This document shows, piece after piece, positions 53,873 through 63,921 of a stretch of 64,000 nt of DNA (its first letter is position 1; each line of letters starts with the position of its first letter). The notes under the pieces were generated by a model, which saw only the letters and a program-made list of their open reading frames with translations, was not told the origin of the DNA and ran no database searches. A program made the position numbers and the translations under genes. Source of the stretch: Oceanobacillus polygoni (GTDB taxonomy: Bacteria > Bacillota > Bacilli > Bacillales > Amphibacillaceae); assembly GCF_008304605.1 (NCBI RefSeq), contig NZ_PIJY01000016.1, forward strand, positions 46,832 to 110,831, given 5' to 3'.

Positions 53873-54913
53873 TTGTCCATTCATAACTATTATGTGAGCG
53901 GGAATACTGCTCAGGGGTTCGTTAATTACTTACAAACAAACATAGAGCAAATAGAGACAATCATTTATTTAAAGCATCCCTCAGAGACGTATAAAACAAA
54001 TATTTTAAATCATCTCATTCACATGTATAACCCAGAGGAGAAGCTAGAGGTTTTAAAAAGTCCTTTAGGCAGGAACTATTTAGATGGGGTAATCATTCGA
54101 CACAAATCCGTAGCAATTGTTACAGATCGGATTGCATTGGAAGGCGTTCAGGCAGTAACGCTTGATTTACAGCACTTAATAGGCTCGTATCAAATTACTG
54201 CAAGGAATAGTGATATGGAAGAAAAAGTCGATCAATTTACGACGAAAGCTTATGAAAACTTTGCAACAGGACTAAAAATCCATGATGAATTAGAAGCCAT
54301 TTATATTAATGAAATGAACTTCAAACGTGCGAATGAGTTGGCCGACAATTTGATTAAAGAGTTATTGGCTTCAACTACAAGCTTAAACAGACAAGCGCAT
54401 GTATACCATCGATTATTCGGTACGAACACACCTGATGGGGTTGTTAATGAGGTCCCACATTTAATCGAAAAGCTATCCAATGTGTATTACATTAAAGGGC
54501 GGGCTGGTACTGGCAAGTCAACCTTCATGAAAAAAGTTGCAAATGCTTGCGAGCAGCATGGATTTGACGTGGAGTTGTATCATTGCAGCTTTGATCCAAA
54601 AAGCTTAGATATGGTGCTCGTCCGTGAGCTTGACTTTTGTATATTTGATAGCACGGATCCACATGAATTTTTTCCGGGACGCGATGGTGAAAAGATTCTC
54701 GATTTATATCTAGAAGCTGTCACTCCAGGGACGGATGAAAAGTTTGCAACGAAAATTAATACGGTAAATCGCAATTACAAATCGTATATGAAAAAAGGGA
54801 TTCAAGAATTACAGCAGGCAGGGGAAGCTTTTGAAGCAATAGAGCAAAACTATACCTTTACAGATGAGGATATTCAAAAAGCACTTGGCCATATTCAAAA
54901 CAACTTGAAATAA
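53873..54913 (+). CDS. P-loop ATPase with a degenerate N-terminal repeat (PRK06851-like)
   Basis: 346 residues. Two similar halves. The C-terminal half has an intact Walker A in YYIKGRAGTGKSTFMKKV (about 203-220), then VELYHCSFDPKSLDMVLVRELDFCIFDST. The N-terminal half repeats the layout (GFVNYLQTNIEQIETIIYLKHPSETYKTNIL, then LEVLKSPLGRNYLDGVIIRHKSVAIVTD) but the loop reads KHPSETYKT, so it can hardly bind ATP. Related Bacillus proteins have two working P-loops; their function is unknown. TTG 53873 behind AAGGATG. Shares a terminator with the convergent ppk. Confidence 0.75.
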   Translation: MSIHNYYVSGNTAQGFVNYLQTNIEQIETIIYLKHPSETYKTNILNHLIHMYNPEEKLEVLKSPLGRNYLDGVIIRHKSVAIVTDRIALEGVQAVTLDLQHLIGSYQITARNSDMEEKVDQFTTKAYENFATGLKIHDELEAIYINEMNFKRANELADNLIKELLASTTSLNRQAHVYHRLFGTNTPDGVVNEVPHLIEKLSNVYYIKGRAGTGKSTFMKKVANACEQHGFDVELYHCSFDPKSLDMVLVRELDFCIFDSTDPHEFFPGRDGEKILDLYLEAVTPGTDEKFATKINTVNRNYKSYMKKGIQELQQAGEAFEAIEQNYTFTDEDIQKALGHIQNNLK

Positions 54914-54916
54914 TAA

Positions 54917-54957
54917 AGACAATCCAGGGCAACGAATTGCGCTGGATTGTTTTTATT
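54917..54957. terminator. Bidirectional terminator between the ATPase gene and ppk
   Basis: ACAATCCAG pairs with CTGGATTGT, with T5 behind it. The ppk stop overlaps its right flank. Confidence 0.75.
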
Positions 54958-57049
54958 CTTCATCATCCAATAAACGGTGCGCTATATTAAATAACATCAT
55001 TTGACTGTCAATTCGTTTTTCACCGTGTTCTACTTGAACATAATGATACGTACCGTCATTAGCTTGCTCGCGTGCTTTGACATTATCGGCCAAGTAAATC
55101 ATAAGCACGTCCTTGATGCGTGTTTTAATTTCCTGCTCATGAATCGGAAATAATAGCTCTACCCGTTTTTTCATGTTTCGTGTCATCATATCTGCAGATG
55201 AGAGGAAAATTCGCTCATCCCCGTTACTGTTAAAATAAAAGATACGACTGTGTTCTAAAAAGCGACCAACAATACTTCGGACACGAATATTTTCACTTAC
55301 ACCTTCGATTCCAGGCTTTAGACAGCATATTCCCCGGATGATTAAATCTATTTTTACTCCTGCTTGTGATGCTTGATAGAATTTCCGGATCAAGACTTTA
55401 TCAGTTAGGGAGTTCATTTTTGCAATAATTCTTCCATTATTCTTTTTCGAATGAAACGTTATTTCCTCATCAATATAACGTATGAAGTCATTTTGAATAT
55501 CAAAAGGTGCCATAGATATGTGATGGAAGGTAGGTTTTTCTGTAAATCCGCTTAAATAATTGAAGAAGTTTGTAGCATCAATCCCGAATTTGCGCTTCGT
55601 TGTAATAAAACCCATATCTGTATATGTATTTGCTGTGGAATCATTGTAATTTCCTGTACCTAAGTGGACGAATCGTTCAATTTTTTCTTTGCGTTTTCGA
55701 ACAATAAGTGTAATTTTACTATGTGTTTTAAGAAAATTCATGCCATAAATAACATGACATCCAGCTTTTTCTAATTCCTTTGCCCAGTGGACATTTTTCT
55801 CTTCATCAAATCGGGCTTTCAGTTCAACGAGTACGGTGACCTGTTTTCCATTTTCGGCAGCTTGCTTTAGGCCTTTAATAATTGGAGAATTACCACTGAC
55901 TCGATACAACGTTTGTTTAATTGCAAGAACCTCAGGATCGCTAGCAGCTTCTTCAATAAAATCGACAACAGGTTCAAATGACTCAAATGGGTGATGTAGA
56001 AAAATATCCTGCTTGGCAGCCGCTTCAAATAAACTTTCGTTCAGACGAATACTTTGTGGTGGCTGTGGCATCAGGGTCTCATAAACGAGATGTTCGAGTT
56101 TGGCTTGAACTTCTTTATAGAATCGAAATAAATACGTTAGATCAAGCGGACCATTTACAACATATAGGTCATTTTTGTGAATCTCTAGTTCCTGAAGGAG
56201 GAAATCAACTAATTTATCATCGTATTTTTCTGCCCTTACCTCGAGGCGGACAGCCGTCCCCCATTTCCGTTTTTTTAATTTCTTCTCAATTTCTTTTAGA
56301 AGATCACGTGCTCCCTCTTCATGAATGGTCAAATCAGCATTTCTTGTAATCCGAAATTCTGTAATGGAACGGACGTGATATCCTTTAAATAACTTATGTA
56401 TAAAGTGTGAGATGATATCTTCAAGTAAGATATACTGATTTGTGTTTGGCACGTTGACGAAGCGATCCAGTAATGCTGGAACTTGGACAATTGCATTTTT
56501 TGTTGTGCTTAATTCATTATCAAACATATCTTCTAAAACAATGGCCATGTTAATCGATTTATTCGAAAGCATTGGGAATGGATGATACGCATCAATGGCC
56601 AATGGTGTAAGAACAGGAAAAATATGCTCGTCAAAATAGGTTTCCAGTGCAGTTGCTTGGTCTGAAGATAATTGATCAGCTGCAATTAGCGAAATGTTTT
56701 CAACTGCTAACTCTTCTAGTAGTTTGTGATAAATCATGTATTGGTTCTCTACAATCGAATGATTCTCATTAGAAATTTGTGCCAGTTGCTGTTTAGGGGT
56801 GAGGCCGGCTTTGTTCTCTGGCTTATTAAAACCAGCCTTCACTTGGTCTTTTAAGCCTGCTACGCGTACCATGAAAAATTCGTCTAAGTTGGAAGAAAAA
56901 ATCGCCACAAATTTAAACCGTTCTAATAGAGGATTTTTCCTATCAAAAGCTTCATCGAGTACTCGTTTGTTAAACGCAATCCAGCTCAGCTCGCGATTAT
57001 TATAGTAAGCCGGATTATCCAAATTATAAATATCTTCTTGTTTTGTCAT
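54953..57049 (-). CDS. ppk: Polyphosphate kinase
   Basis: 698 residues. Makes polyphosphate from ATP and can run in reverse. Seen: NRELSWIAFNKRVLDEA at the start of the N-terminal domain, PVLTPLAIDAYHPFP, and the two phospholipase-D-like catalytic domains with AIKQTLYRVSGNSP, FLKTHSKITLIVRK (His of the phosphoenzyme, about 437-441) and FVHLGTGNYND. ATG 57049 follows GAGGAGGG; an in-frame ATG eight codons earlier is less likely. Downstream of ppx on the minus strand, 66-90 bases apart, so one operon balances polyphosphate synthesis and breakdown. Confidence 0.95.
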   Translation of the reverse strand: MTKQEDIYNLDNPAYYNNRELSWIAFNKRVLDEAFDRKNPLLERFKFVAIFSSNLDEFFMVRVAGLKDQVKAGFNKPENKAGLTPKQQLAQISNENHSIVENQYMIYHKLLEELAVENISLIAADQLSSDQATALETYFDEHIFPVLTPLAIDAYHPFPMLSNKSINMAIVLEDMFDNELSTTKNAIVQVPALLDRFVNVPNTNQYILLEDIISHFIHKLFKGYHVRSITEFRITRNADLTIHEEGARDLLKEIEKKLKKRKWGTAVRLEVRAEKYDDKLVDFLLQELEIHKNDLYVVNGPLDLTYLFRFYKEVQAKLEHLVYETLMPQPPQSIRLNESLFEAAAKQDIFLHHPFESFEPVVDFIEEAASDPEVLAIKQTLYRVSGNSPIIKGLKQAAENGKQVTVLVELKARFDEEKNVHWAKELEKAGCHVIYGMNFLKTHSKITLIVRKRKEKIERFVHLGTGNYNDSTANTYTDMGFITTKRKFGIDATNFFNYLSGFTEKPTFHHISMAPFDIQNDFIRYIDEEITFHSKKNNGRIIAKMNSLTDKVLIRKFYQASQAGVKIDLIIRGICCLKPGIEGVSENIRVRSIVGRFLEHSRIFYFNSNGDERIFLSSADMMTRNMKKRVELLFPIHEQEIKTRIKDVLMIYLADNVKAREQANDGTYHYVQVEHGEKRIDSQMMLFNIAHRLLDDEE

Positions 57050-57139
57050 GATAACACCCTCCTCATTAAACATGTTTGTATCTAGATGTACCGCTTTTCG
57101 GATTTTAATCTTAATGAAAGGAGCGGAAAAGTACTAGGG

Positions 57140-58678
57140 TTAGCGATCCGTTAATGCAGGTATAAACTCGATATCAATCTGTTTATCAAGTGCTTTTTCT
57201 AGATGCTTTTTCTGTTTTTCTGTTTGATATTGTTCTGGATTATAGTCTTTATGACAATAAATCCTCATGATGATACGATCCTTTTTGAATGTAAGATCAA
57301 AATCCGAGACGACTTGCCTTTTAGTAGCATCAAGACAATAGGTGAATTTTAATAAGGCACCAAGCAAGCGAAGTTTTTTTCGCTCTTGTCTTAAAAACCA
57401 ATATTTGTACGGGTCGATAAATTGCTTAAAGACGGTACTGTTTTTAAATGATGCAACGAGTGCAAGCTTTAACCGATCAATATGCATGAGACCATCAATT
57501 GTCCGATTAGCTAGCAAATAGAAGGTGTGCTGCGAGCTTGACTCAGAATCAATATATTGTCCGAGATTAAATACATGGCCAGCTTGCTGAAGGATTGTCC
57601 AGTCTGACTTCGTTAAAGAGCCAATTCCTTTTTCATACAATGCATGAAAAAGTTTTCCTGTTAAAGACTGTATGTGATAAATTTGAGTGATATTCAGGTT
57701 GTATTCGTAAATGAGTTCAAGAATACTGTCTTCGAGAACATCTGGATATAAGTTCGTTTCTGTGCTTGCTGATAAGTATTCGTAAAATACGCCGTCTCGT
57801 AATCCTTTTCTACTTAAAATGAAGTTTTCTGCATCCATTACTTCATAAAGACTCAGGAAAACGCACGTAGCAGGTAAAATGGTATCTGCGCGATCCTTTG
57901 AGAGACCTTCTATCTTCTCCAGTTGAAGCTGATCGAAAGAACTAAGAAAAGAGACAATATGTGCGATATCACTATCATTCATTTGGTATTGGTGTAAACC
58001 AGCTAGCGGATATTCCTTTATATTCTGATCGATTTGTGCCATGTTACGGGCACTTCCGCCAATCCCGATTAATGGAACTTGTTTATCTTTTAACCAATCC
58101 AATGTATGCAATTGTTCATGAAGAAACAGACGGAGGTTGAACATCGCCTTTTCTTTTGTTTTGGATGATTCAAAAAACTCCTTCAGTGTTAAAGCACCGA
58201 AAGGGAAACTATGTGATTCCAAGAGAACGCGGTCTTTAAAATATGTAACTTCTGTACTTCCTCCACCAATATCAATCGTAACTCCTTCCGTAATCGATGT
58301 GGAATTTACGACGGATAAATAGCCATAAAAGGCTTCTTCTTTTTCGGATAGAATCTGTATATCCCATCCGATCTCTTGCTGAACTTTTTTCTGGATTGCT
58401 TCTTTATTTTTGGCCTGGCGAATCGTTGCAGTTGCGATACAGGAAAATTTGCTAAGCTCATAGATTTCCAAAACATTCTTGAAGCTTTGCAATGTTGTTA
58501 GCAACTTGCTGACTCCAGCATTCTCCAGCGTGTTTTCTTCATTAAGGTAGTTGCGAAGGCGAGCAACAGATTTTACGTTCTCGACCTCATGTAGTCGACC
58601 TGATTTATCTTGTGAATAGATAACGAGACGCATCGTATTGGAGCCGATATCAATGATTGCATAGTAACTTCTTATCAT
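57140..58678 (-). CDS. ppx: Exopolyphosphatase / Ppx-GppA phosphatase family
   Basis: 512 residues. N-terminal actin-like fold: AIIDIGSNTMRLVIY (about 7-21) and VTIDIGGGSTEVTYF (about 138-152) bind the phosphate chain; middle LIGIGGSARNMA (about 199-210); the C-terminal part (from about 310) is a helical HD-like domain without the full HD motif in view. Cleaves phosphate from the end of polyphosphate or from pppGpp. First gene of the ppx-ppk unit. A TATAAT lies on the minus strand at 58716-58711. The start ATG 58678 has only a weak ribosome site. Confidence 0.9.
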   Translation of the reverse strand: MIRSYYAIIDIGSNTMRLVIYSQDKSGRLHEVENVKSVARLRNYLNEENTLENAGVSKLLTTLQSFKNVLEIYELSKFSCIATATIRQAKNKEAIQKKVQQEIGWDIQILSEKEEAFYGYLSVVNSTSITEGVTIDIGGGSTEVTYFKDRVLLESHSFPFGALTLKEFFESSKTKEKAMFNLRLFLHEQLHTLDWLKDKQVPLIGIGGSARNMAQIDQNIKEYPLAGLHQYQMNDSDIAHIVSFLSSFDQLQLEKIEGLSKDRADTILPATCVFLSLYEVMDAENFILSRKGLRDGVFYEYLSASTETNLYPDVLEDSILELIYEYNLNITQIYHIQSLTGKLFHALYEKGIGSLTKSDWTILQQAGHVFNLGQYIDSESSSQHTFYLLANRTIDGLMHIDRLKLALVASFKNSTVFKQFIDPYKYWFLRQERKKLRLLGALLKFTYCLDATKRQVVSDFDLTFKKDRIIMRIYCHKDYNPEQYQTEKQKKHLEKALDKQIDIEFIPALTDR

Positions 58679-58809
58679 TCTTGTGCACCAGCCTTTATAA
58701 GATTATTTGCATTATATCATACCCTAGATTCTGATTGATTAACTTGTTTTTAAAGAAAAATTTACAATTCCCCCTTTTTTAACACAAAGCATGAAAAGAT
58801 GTGTCCGTG

Positions 58810-58817
58810 CATAGGAT
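58810..58817 (+). promoter_or_regulatory. Candidate sigma-E-like -10 element upstream of prkA
   Basis: CATAGGAT, 34 bases before the prkA start. Sporulation sigma-E promoters have CATACAnT-type -10 elements; similar octamers precede yhbH and spoVR here. No clear -35. Confidence 0.3.
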
Positions 58818-58851
58818 GTATAAATCGCTGCATAGATGGAGGGAGTAGTTG

Positions 58852-60747
58852 ATGAATATATTAAATAAGGTGAGAGACTATAGGGAAGAAGAGAATCGTT
58901 TAAAATGGGAAGGTACATTTGCGGATTATTTAGAAATTGTAAAAGAGAAACCAGTAGTTGCACAAACTGCGCATTCCCGTGTATATCATATGATTAAAAG
59001 TTCTGGGGTTACAGAAAAAGATGACAAGAAAATGTTCCACTTCTTTGGTGAGGGAATTTTTGGATTAGAGACAGCCATTGAGCGATTAGTTGAAGAGTAT
59101 TTTCATCCAGCTGCAAAGAGGTTAGACGTAAGAAAGCGAATATTATTATTGATGGGACCTGTAAGTGGAGGGAAATCCACAATTGTTAGCATGTTAAAAC
59201 GAGGCCTGGAACAATATTCTCGAACAGATGAAGGTGCTGTTTATGCGATTAAGGGCTGTCCAATGCACGAAGACCCGCTTCATTTAATTCCACAGCATTT
59301 GCGAGATGATTTTTTTAAGGAGTATGGTATTCGAATCGAAGGCAGCTTATCTCCATTAAATACGATGCGATTAGAACAGGAATATGGAGGGCGTATTGAA
59401 GAGGTAAAGGTAGAACGGATATTCTTCTCAGAGGATAAGCGTGTTGGTATTGGGACATTCAGTCCATCCGATCCGAAGTCACAGGATATCGCTGATTTAA
59501 CAGGAAGTATTGATTTTTCAACGATTGCTGAATTCGGGTCAGAATCAGATCCGCGGGCATACCGTTTTGATGGGGAATTAAACAAGGCCAATCGAGGGAT
59601 GATGGAGTTCCAAGAGATCTTAAAAAGTGATGAGAAATTCCTCTGGCATTTATTATCATTAACGCAAGAGGGGAATTTCAAGGCTGGCAGGTTTGCTTTA
59701 ATATCCGCTGATGAGCTTATTGTTGCGCATACCAACGAGTCGGAATATCGTTCTTTTATATCAAATAAGAAAAATGAAGCCTTGCATTCTCGAATTATTG
59801 TAATGCCGATTCCATATAATTTAAGAGTTAGTCAGGAAGAGCGAATCTACGAAAAAATGATAAATGAAAGTGATATCGCTGATGTCCATGTGGCACCACA
59901 TGCACTTCGAGCTGCAGCCATATTTTCGATCTTAACAAGATTAAAAGAATCAAAGAAACAAGGAATTGACCTTGTGAAGAAGATGCGACTTTATGACGGA
60001 GAGAATGTGGAAGGATTTAATCAGGTCGATACAGAAGAATTAAAGAAGGAATTTCAGGATGAAGGAATGGCAGGTATTGATCCCCGTTACGTGATTAACC
60101 GGATATCATCAACGATTATTCGAAAAGAAGTGCCTTCGATTAATGCATTGGATGTACTGCGATCGTTAAAAGATGGACTTGATCAGCATCCATCCATCTC
60201 GAAGGATGATTTAGATAAATATATGAATTACATTGCAGTAGCGAGAAGAGAATATGATGAAATCGCGAAGAAGGAAGTACAGAAGGCGTTTGTTTATTCG
60301 TATGAGGAATCAGCCAAAACGTTGATGGATAACTATTTGGATAATGTTGAAGCGTATTGTAACAAAAATAAATTACGTGACCCACTTACTGGAGAAGAGA
60401 TGAGTCCAGATGAAAAGCTGATGCGTTCGATTGAGGAACAAATTGGGATTTCTGAAAACGCGAAAAAAGCATTTCGAGAGGAAATTCTCATTAGGCTTTC
60501 TGCTTATGCAAGAAAAGGGAAGCGATTTGACTATAATTCTCACGAGCGTTTACGTGAAGCAATCCAAAAGAAGCTATTTGCAGATTTGAAAGACGTTGTA
60601 AAAATTACAACATCATCCAAAACACCGGATGAGTCCCAATTGAAAAAGGTAAATGAAGTCATTGCACGTCTCATCGATGAACATGGCTATAACTCTGTGT
60701 CTGCTAACGACTTATTACGCTATGTTGGTAGTTTGTTAAATCGATAA
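58852..60747 (+). CDS. prkA: Serine protein kinase PrkA
   Basis: 631 residues, the same length as B. subtilis PrkA. N-terminal AAA-type domain with Walker A MGPVSGGKSTIVSMLKRG (about 101-118), then FLWHLLSLTQEGNFKAGRFALISADELIVAHTNE (about 263-297); the C-terminal domain (from about 400) is the PrkA kinase-like region. In Bacillus it affects sporulation; both kinase and ATP-dependent protease activities have been proposed. ATG 58852 behind GGAGGG. Followed by its usual partners yhbH and spoVR, each behind its own terminator, so they are neighbours but not one simple operon. Confidence 0.95.
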   Translation: MNILNKVRDYREEENRLKWEGTFADYLEIVKEKPVVAQTAHSRVYHMIKSSGVTEKDDKKMFHFFGEGIFGLETAIERLVEEYFHPAAKRLDVRKRILLLMGPVSGGKSTIVSMLKRGLEQYSRTDEGAVYAIKGCPMHEDPLHLIPQHLRDDFFKEYGIRIEGSLSPLNTMRLEQEYGGRIEEVKVERIFFSEDKRVGIGTFSPSDPKSQDIADLTGSIDFSTIAEFGSESDPRAYRFDGELNKANRGMMEFQEILKSDEKFLWHLLSLTQEGNFKAGRFALISADELIVAHTNESEYRSFISNKKNEALHSRIIVMPIPYNLRVSQEERIYEKMINESDIADVHVAPHALRAAAIFSILTRLKESKKQGIDLVKKMRLYDGENVEGFNQVDTEELKKEFQDEGMAGIDPRYVINRISSTIIRKEVPSINALDVLRSLKDGLDQHPSISKDDLDKYMNYIAVARREYDEIAKKEVQKAFVYSYEESAKTLMDNYLDNVEAYCNKNKLRDPLTGEEMSPDEKLMRSIEEQIGISENAKKAFREEILIRLSAYARKGKRFDYNSHERLREAIQKKLFADLKDVVKITTSSKTPDESQLKKVNEVIARLIDEHGYNSVSANDLLRYVGSLLNR

Positions 60748-60767
60748 TGTGTGAAGTGAAAATGCGT

Positions 60768-60801
60768 ACAGGGCTGACGAAATGTTAGTCCTGTTTTTTT
60801 A
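60768..60801 (+). terminator. Terminator after prkA
   Basis: ACAGGGCTGAC pairs with GTTAGTCCTGT (two internal wobble/mismatch positions), then T7. Confidence 0.8.
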
Positions 60802-60844
60802 CTACTTAGAGGTGAAGTAAATAGCAGAATTAGAAATATTTAGG

Positions 60845-60867
60845 ATGAATAATGCACCATTATTCAT
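60845..60867. promoter_or_regulatory. 23-bp palindrome upstream of yhbH
   Basis: ATGAATAATG and its exact reverse complement CATTATTCAT are separated by CAC, 116 bases before the yhbH start. No T run follows, so an operator is more likely than a terminator. The regulator is unknown. Confidence 0.4.
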
Positions 60868-60917
60868 GATTTTATACTAGATTTCATGAATTAGTGGAAA
60901 TAACTTGTTTCCCTCTG

Positions 60918-60925
60918 CATAGTAT
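60918..60925 (+). promoter_or_regulatory. Candidate sigma-E-like -10 element upstream of yhbH
   Basis: CATAGTAT, 57 bases before the start, with AAATAACTT about 14 bases upstream as a possible -35. Fits known sigma-E control of yhbH in B. subtilis, but similarity is short. Confidence 0.35.
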
Positions 60926-60982
60926 AAAAGAAAGTATATTTTAATAATAAGTGATTGAAAAATCAAATAGGAGAGGATACAA

Positions 60983-62155
60983 ATGACTGAAGAAAATGAG
61001 CATAACTTTGTTGTCTCCCAGGAAAACTGGTCTCTCCATCGAAAAGGTTATCAGGATCAGCAGCGTCATATTGATAAAGTGAAAGATGCAATCAAAAATA
61101 ATTTACCAGACCTGATTAGTGAAGAAAATATTATTATGTCCAATGGGAAAGACGTCATTAAAATCCCAATTCGATCGTTAGATGAATATAAAATCCGCTA
61201 TAACTATGAAAAATCGAAGCATGTTGGGCAAGGAAATGGTGACTCTGAAATAGGGGATGTTATTGCTCGTGATCCAAATGCAGATGCAGGCGGACAACAA
61301 GGAGCAGGTAATGGGAAGAAGGCAGGAGAGAATCCAGGTACGGATTACTATGAAACAGAGGTTTCGATTGCCGAAATTGAAAATGCTCTTTTTCCAGATT
61401 TAGAGCTTCCCAACTTAAAACAAAAGGAAGCAGCAGAAATAATAACAGAGAAAATCGAATTTAATGATGTCCGCAAAAAAGGGTTAATGGGAAATGTGGA
61501 TAAAAAACGAACAATTTTAACGGCATTAAAACGAAATGCGAGAGAGGGCAAAGCTGAAATTACGCCAATTTATAATGATGATTTGCGTTTTAAGACGTGG
61601 AATGAAGTGATTAATCGGGAATCCAAAGCCGTTGTTATTGCGATGATGGATACGAGTGCATCGATGGGGAACTTTGAAAAATACATGGCACGGAGCTTTT
61701 TCTTCTGGATGAATCGTTTCTTGCGCACAAAGTATGAGACGGTGGAATTTGCATTTATTGCACATCATACGGAAGCAAAAGTAGTGTCTGAGGAAGCATT
61801 CTTTTCGAAAGGTGAAAGCGGTGGAACAATCTGCTCCTCCGCCTATAAGAAAGCATTAGAGCTAATAGAGAATAAATTTAATCCATCCCGCTATAATATC
61901 TATCCATTTCACTTTTCCGATGGGGAAAATATTAGCTCAGACAATGCAACGTGTATCAAGCTTGTAAATGAGATTATGGAAGTTTCCAATATGTTTGGCT
62001 ATGGAGAGGTCAATGGATATAATCGTTATTCAACCTTAATGAATGCCTATAAACAGATTGATGATCCGAAATTCCGCTATTATGTGTTAAAGGAAAAAGG
62101 CGATGTATATCATGCGATGAAGAGCTTTTTTCAAAAAGGAGCAGCCACGGTTTAA
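60983..62155 (+). CDS. yhbH: YhbH/YeaH (DUF444) VWA-like sporulation protein
   Basis: 390 residues. N-terminal conserved part ([31 protein letters not shown]), a Gly/Gln-rich linker near 85-115, then a von Willebrand A-like domain with the MIDAS-type [24 protein letters not shown] (about 216-239) and [16 protein letters not shown]. Works with PrkA and SpoVR; orthologue trio yeaG-yeaH-ycgB in enterobacteria. In B. subtilis expressed in the mother cell under sigma-E. ATG behind AGGAGAGG. Confidence 0.93.
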   Translation: MTEENEHNFVVSQENWSLHRKGYQDQQRHIDKVKDAIKNNLPDLISEENIIMSNGKDVIKIPIRSLDEYKIRYNYEKSKHVGQGNGDSEIGDVIARDPNADAGGQQGAGNGKKAGENPGTDYYETEVSIAEIENALFPDLELPNLKQKEAAEIITEKIEFNDVRKKGLMGNVDKKRTILTALKRNAREGKAEITPIYNDDLRFKTWNEVINRESKAVVIAMMDTSASMGNFEKYMARSFFFWMNRFLRTKYETVEFAFIAHHTEAKVVSEEAFFSKGESGGTICSSAYKKALELIENKFNPSRYNIYPFHFSDGENISSDNATCIKLVNEIMEVSNMFGYGEVNGYNRYSTLMNAYKQIDDPKFRYYVLKEKGDVYHAMKSFFQKGAATV

Positions 62156-62187
62156 GCTTTAAGTTATGGTTATTTGGATTTAAAACG

Positions 62188-62236
62188 AACAGAGAAAGAT
62201 CTCAAACGCTACTATTGGGAGTCTTTCTCTGTTTTT
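62188..62236 (+). terminator. Terminator after yhbH
   Basis: AACAGAGAAAGA pairs perfectly with TCTTTCTCTGTT across a 22-base loop, then TTTG. Confidence 0.75.
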
Positions 62237-62338
62237 GGGTAGCTAGGATCATAGGGAATAAGTGAAAAGGGTTGTTAAATATATAAATAGAAGTACGTTT
62301 TAGGTATTCACTTAATATCTTCCTAATAAATCTAAAGC

Positions 62339-62356
62339 GATTGAACGTTTTCAATC
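62339..62356. repeat. Short inverted repeat upstream of spoVR
   Basis: GATTGAA and TTCAATC flank CGTT. Possible protein site; no other support. Confidence 0.3.
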
Positions 62357-62391
62357 TTCATGACTGTATTTGTTGGACATTTTTCTACTGT

Positions 62392-62399
62392 CATATCAT
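62392..62399 (+). promoter_or_regulatory. Candidate sigma-E-like -10 element upstream of spoVR
   Basis: CATATCAT, about 30 bases before the start; third member of the CATANNAT set (prkA, yhbH, spoVR). No clear -35. Confidence 0.3.
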
Positions 62400-62431
62400 A
62401 AACTATATAAAGCACTTGTGGAGGGATGAAG

Positions 62432-63838
62432 TTGACACAATCAAAAGAGCTGACATATGCAATTGAGGAAATAACAGAAATTGCATCTGGGTTTGGGCTT
62501 GATTTTTAGCCGATGCGTTATGAAATTTGCCCGGCAGATATTATTTATACATTTGGCGCATATGGGATGCCAACGCGATTTACGCATTGGAGCTTTGGGA
62601 AACAGTTTCATAAAATGAAGCTACAATATGATCTTGGTCTAAGTCAAATATATGAGCTTGTAATTAATTCTGATCCATGCTATGCCTTTTTGCTCGATAC
62701 AAACAGCTTAATACAAAATAAGCTGATTATTGCTCACGTACTTGCCCATTGTGATTTTTTCAAAAACAATGTGCGCTTTTCAAATACGAGGAGAGATATG
62801 GTTGAGAGCATGACAGCAACAGCTGAGCGGATTGCTGATTACGAGATGCTGTATGGGAAAGATGAGGTAGAAAGCTTCTTGGATGCGATCCTTTCGATTC
62901 AAGAACATATCGATCCATCGATTATCCGTTCCAAACTACCTGTAGTAGACGATGACCAAGTGGAAGAAGAGCAGCCAACAAAAAGTCCATATGATGATTT
63001 GTGGAGTTTAGATGAGAATAGAATTGATGCAAAACCGAAAACGAGGAAACGCATCAAAAAGCTACCGCCGAAGCCTGAGAAAGACTTATTATTATTTATT
63101 GAGGAACATAGTCGTGAACTGGAGGACTGGCAGCGAGATATCTTGACAATGATGCGAGAAGAAATGCTCTATTTCTGGCCACAGCTAGAAACGAAAATCA
63201 TGAATGAAGGATGGGCATCGTATTGGCATCAGCGTATATTACGGGAAATGGATTTAACGACCGATGAGACGATTGAGTTTTCCAAATTAAACGCTGGAGT
63301 TGTTCAACCATCACGTACTTCCATTAATCCATATTATCTCGGAATAAAGATTTTCGAAGATATTGAAGAGCGTTATAATAACCCGACAGAGGAAATGCTA
63401 CTCCACGGTTATAAGTCAAATGCGGGACGGGAGAAAATATTTGAGGTTCGGGAGATTGAATCAGATATTTCATTTATCCGCAATTATTTAACAAAAGAGC
63501 TTGTTGAACGAGAAGATATGTATTTATTTGAGAAAAAGGGAAGAGATTATCGAATTACACAGAAGGACTATGAACAAGTTAGAGATCAGCTCATATCGAT
63601 TCGCGTAAATGGTGGCTTTCCATATATTGTCGTTGATAATGGTGATTATTTGCGTAATGGTGAATTATATCTTGTCCATGGGTATGAGGGAACTGAATTG
63701 GATATACGTTATTTAGAGCATGTTATGCCATATATTTATCAGCTATGGGGACGAACGGTTCATATGGAGACAGTTATTGAAGGAAGGGAAACCGTGTTTA
63801 CCTATGACGGGAAAGAAATATCCAAACGAGGGAAATAA
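62432..63838 (+). pseudogene. spoVR: Stage V sporulation protein R with in-frame amber codon
   Basis: The TTG at 62432 (behind GGAGGG) opens a frame LTQSKELTYAIEEITEIASGFGLDF, then TAG at 62507-62509, then [24 protein letters not shown] and onward to the normal SpoVR C-terminus, about 468 codons in all. In SpoVR proteins the residue at the TAG is Tyr (GLDFYPMRYEI), so a TAT/TAC to TAG change fits. The rest shows no other damage. An ATG four bases past the stop codon could allow restart at 62513, giving 441 residues without the N-terminal helix. SpoVR is needed for spore cortex formation. Alternatives: restart, suppression, or sequencing error. Confidence 0.85.
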
Positions 63839-63921
63839 AATTGCTAGATTGACTTAAAAGAATTCATTATAAAAGATAGGGTTATGCTTGTGTAATAGAA
63901 AAAGAGACTTGACTGGTTGGG

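Noticed and set aside
59280..59735. 151-codon open frame antisense within prkA
   Set aside because: Shadow of a conserved gene; no ribosome site or known motif.
62513..63838. spoVR starting normally at 62513
   Set aside because: The conserved N-terminus lies in frame upstream with a proper ribosome site, and the stop codon replaces a conserved Tyr, so an interrupted gene explains the data better; restart remains possible.
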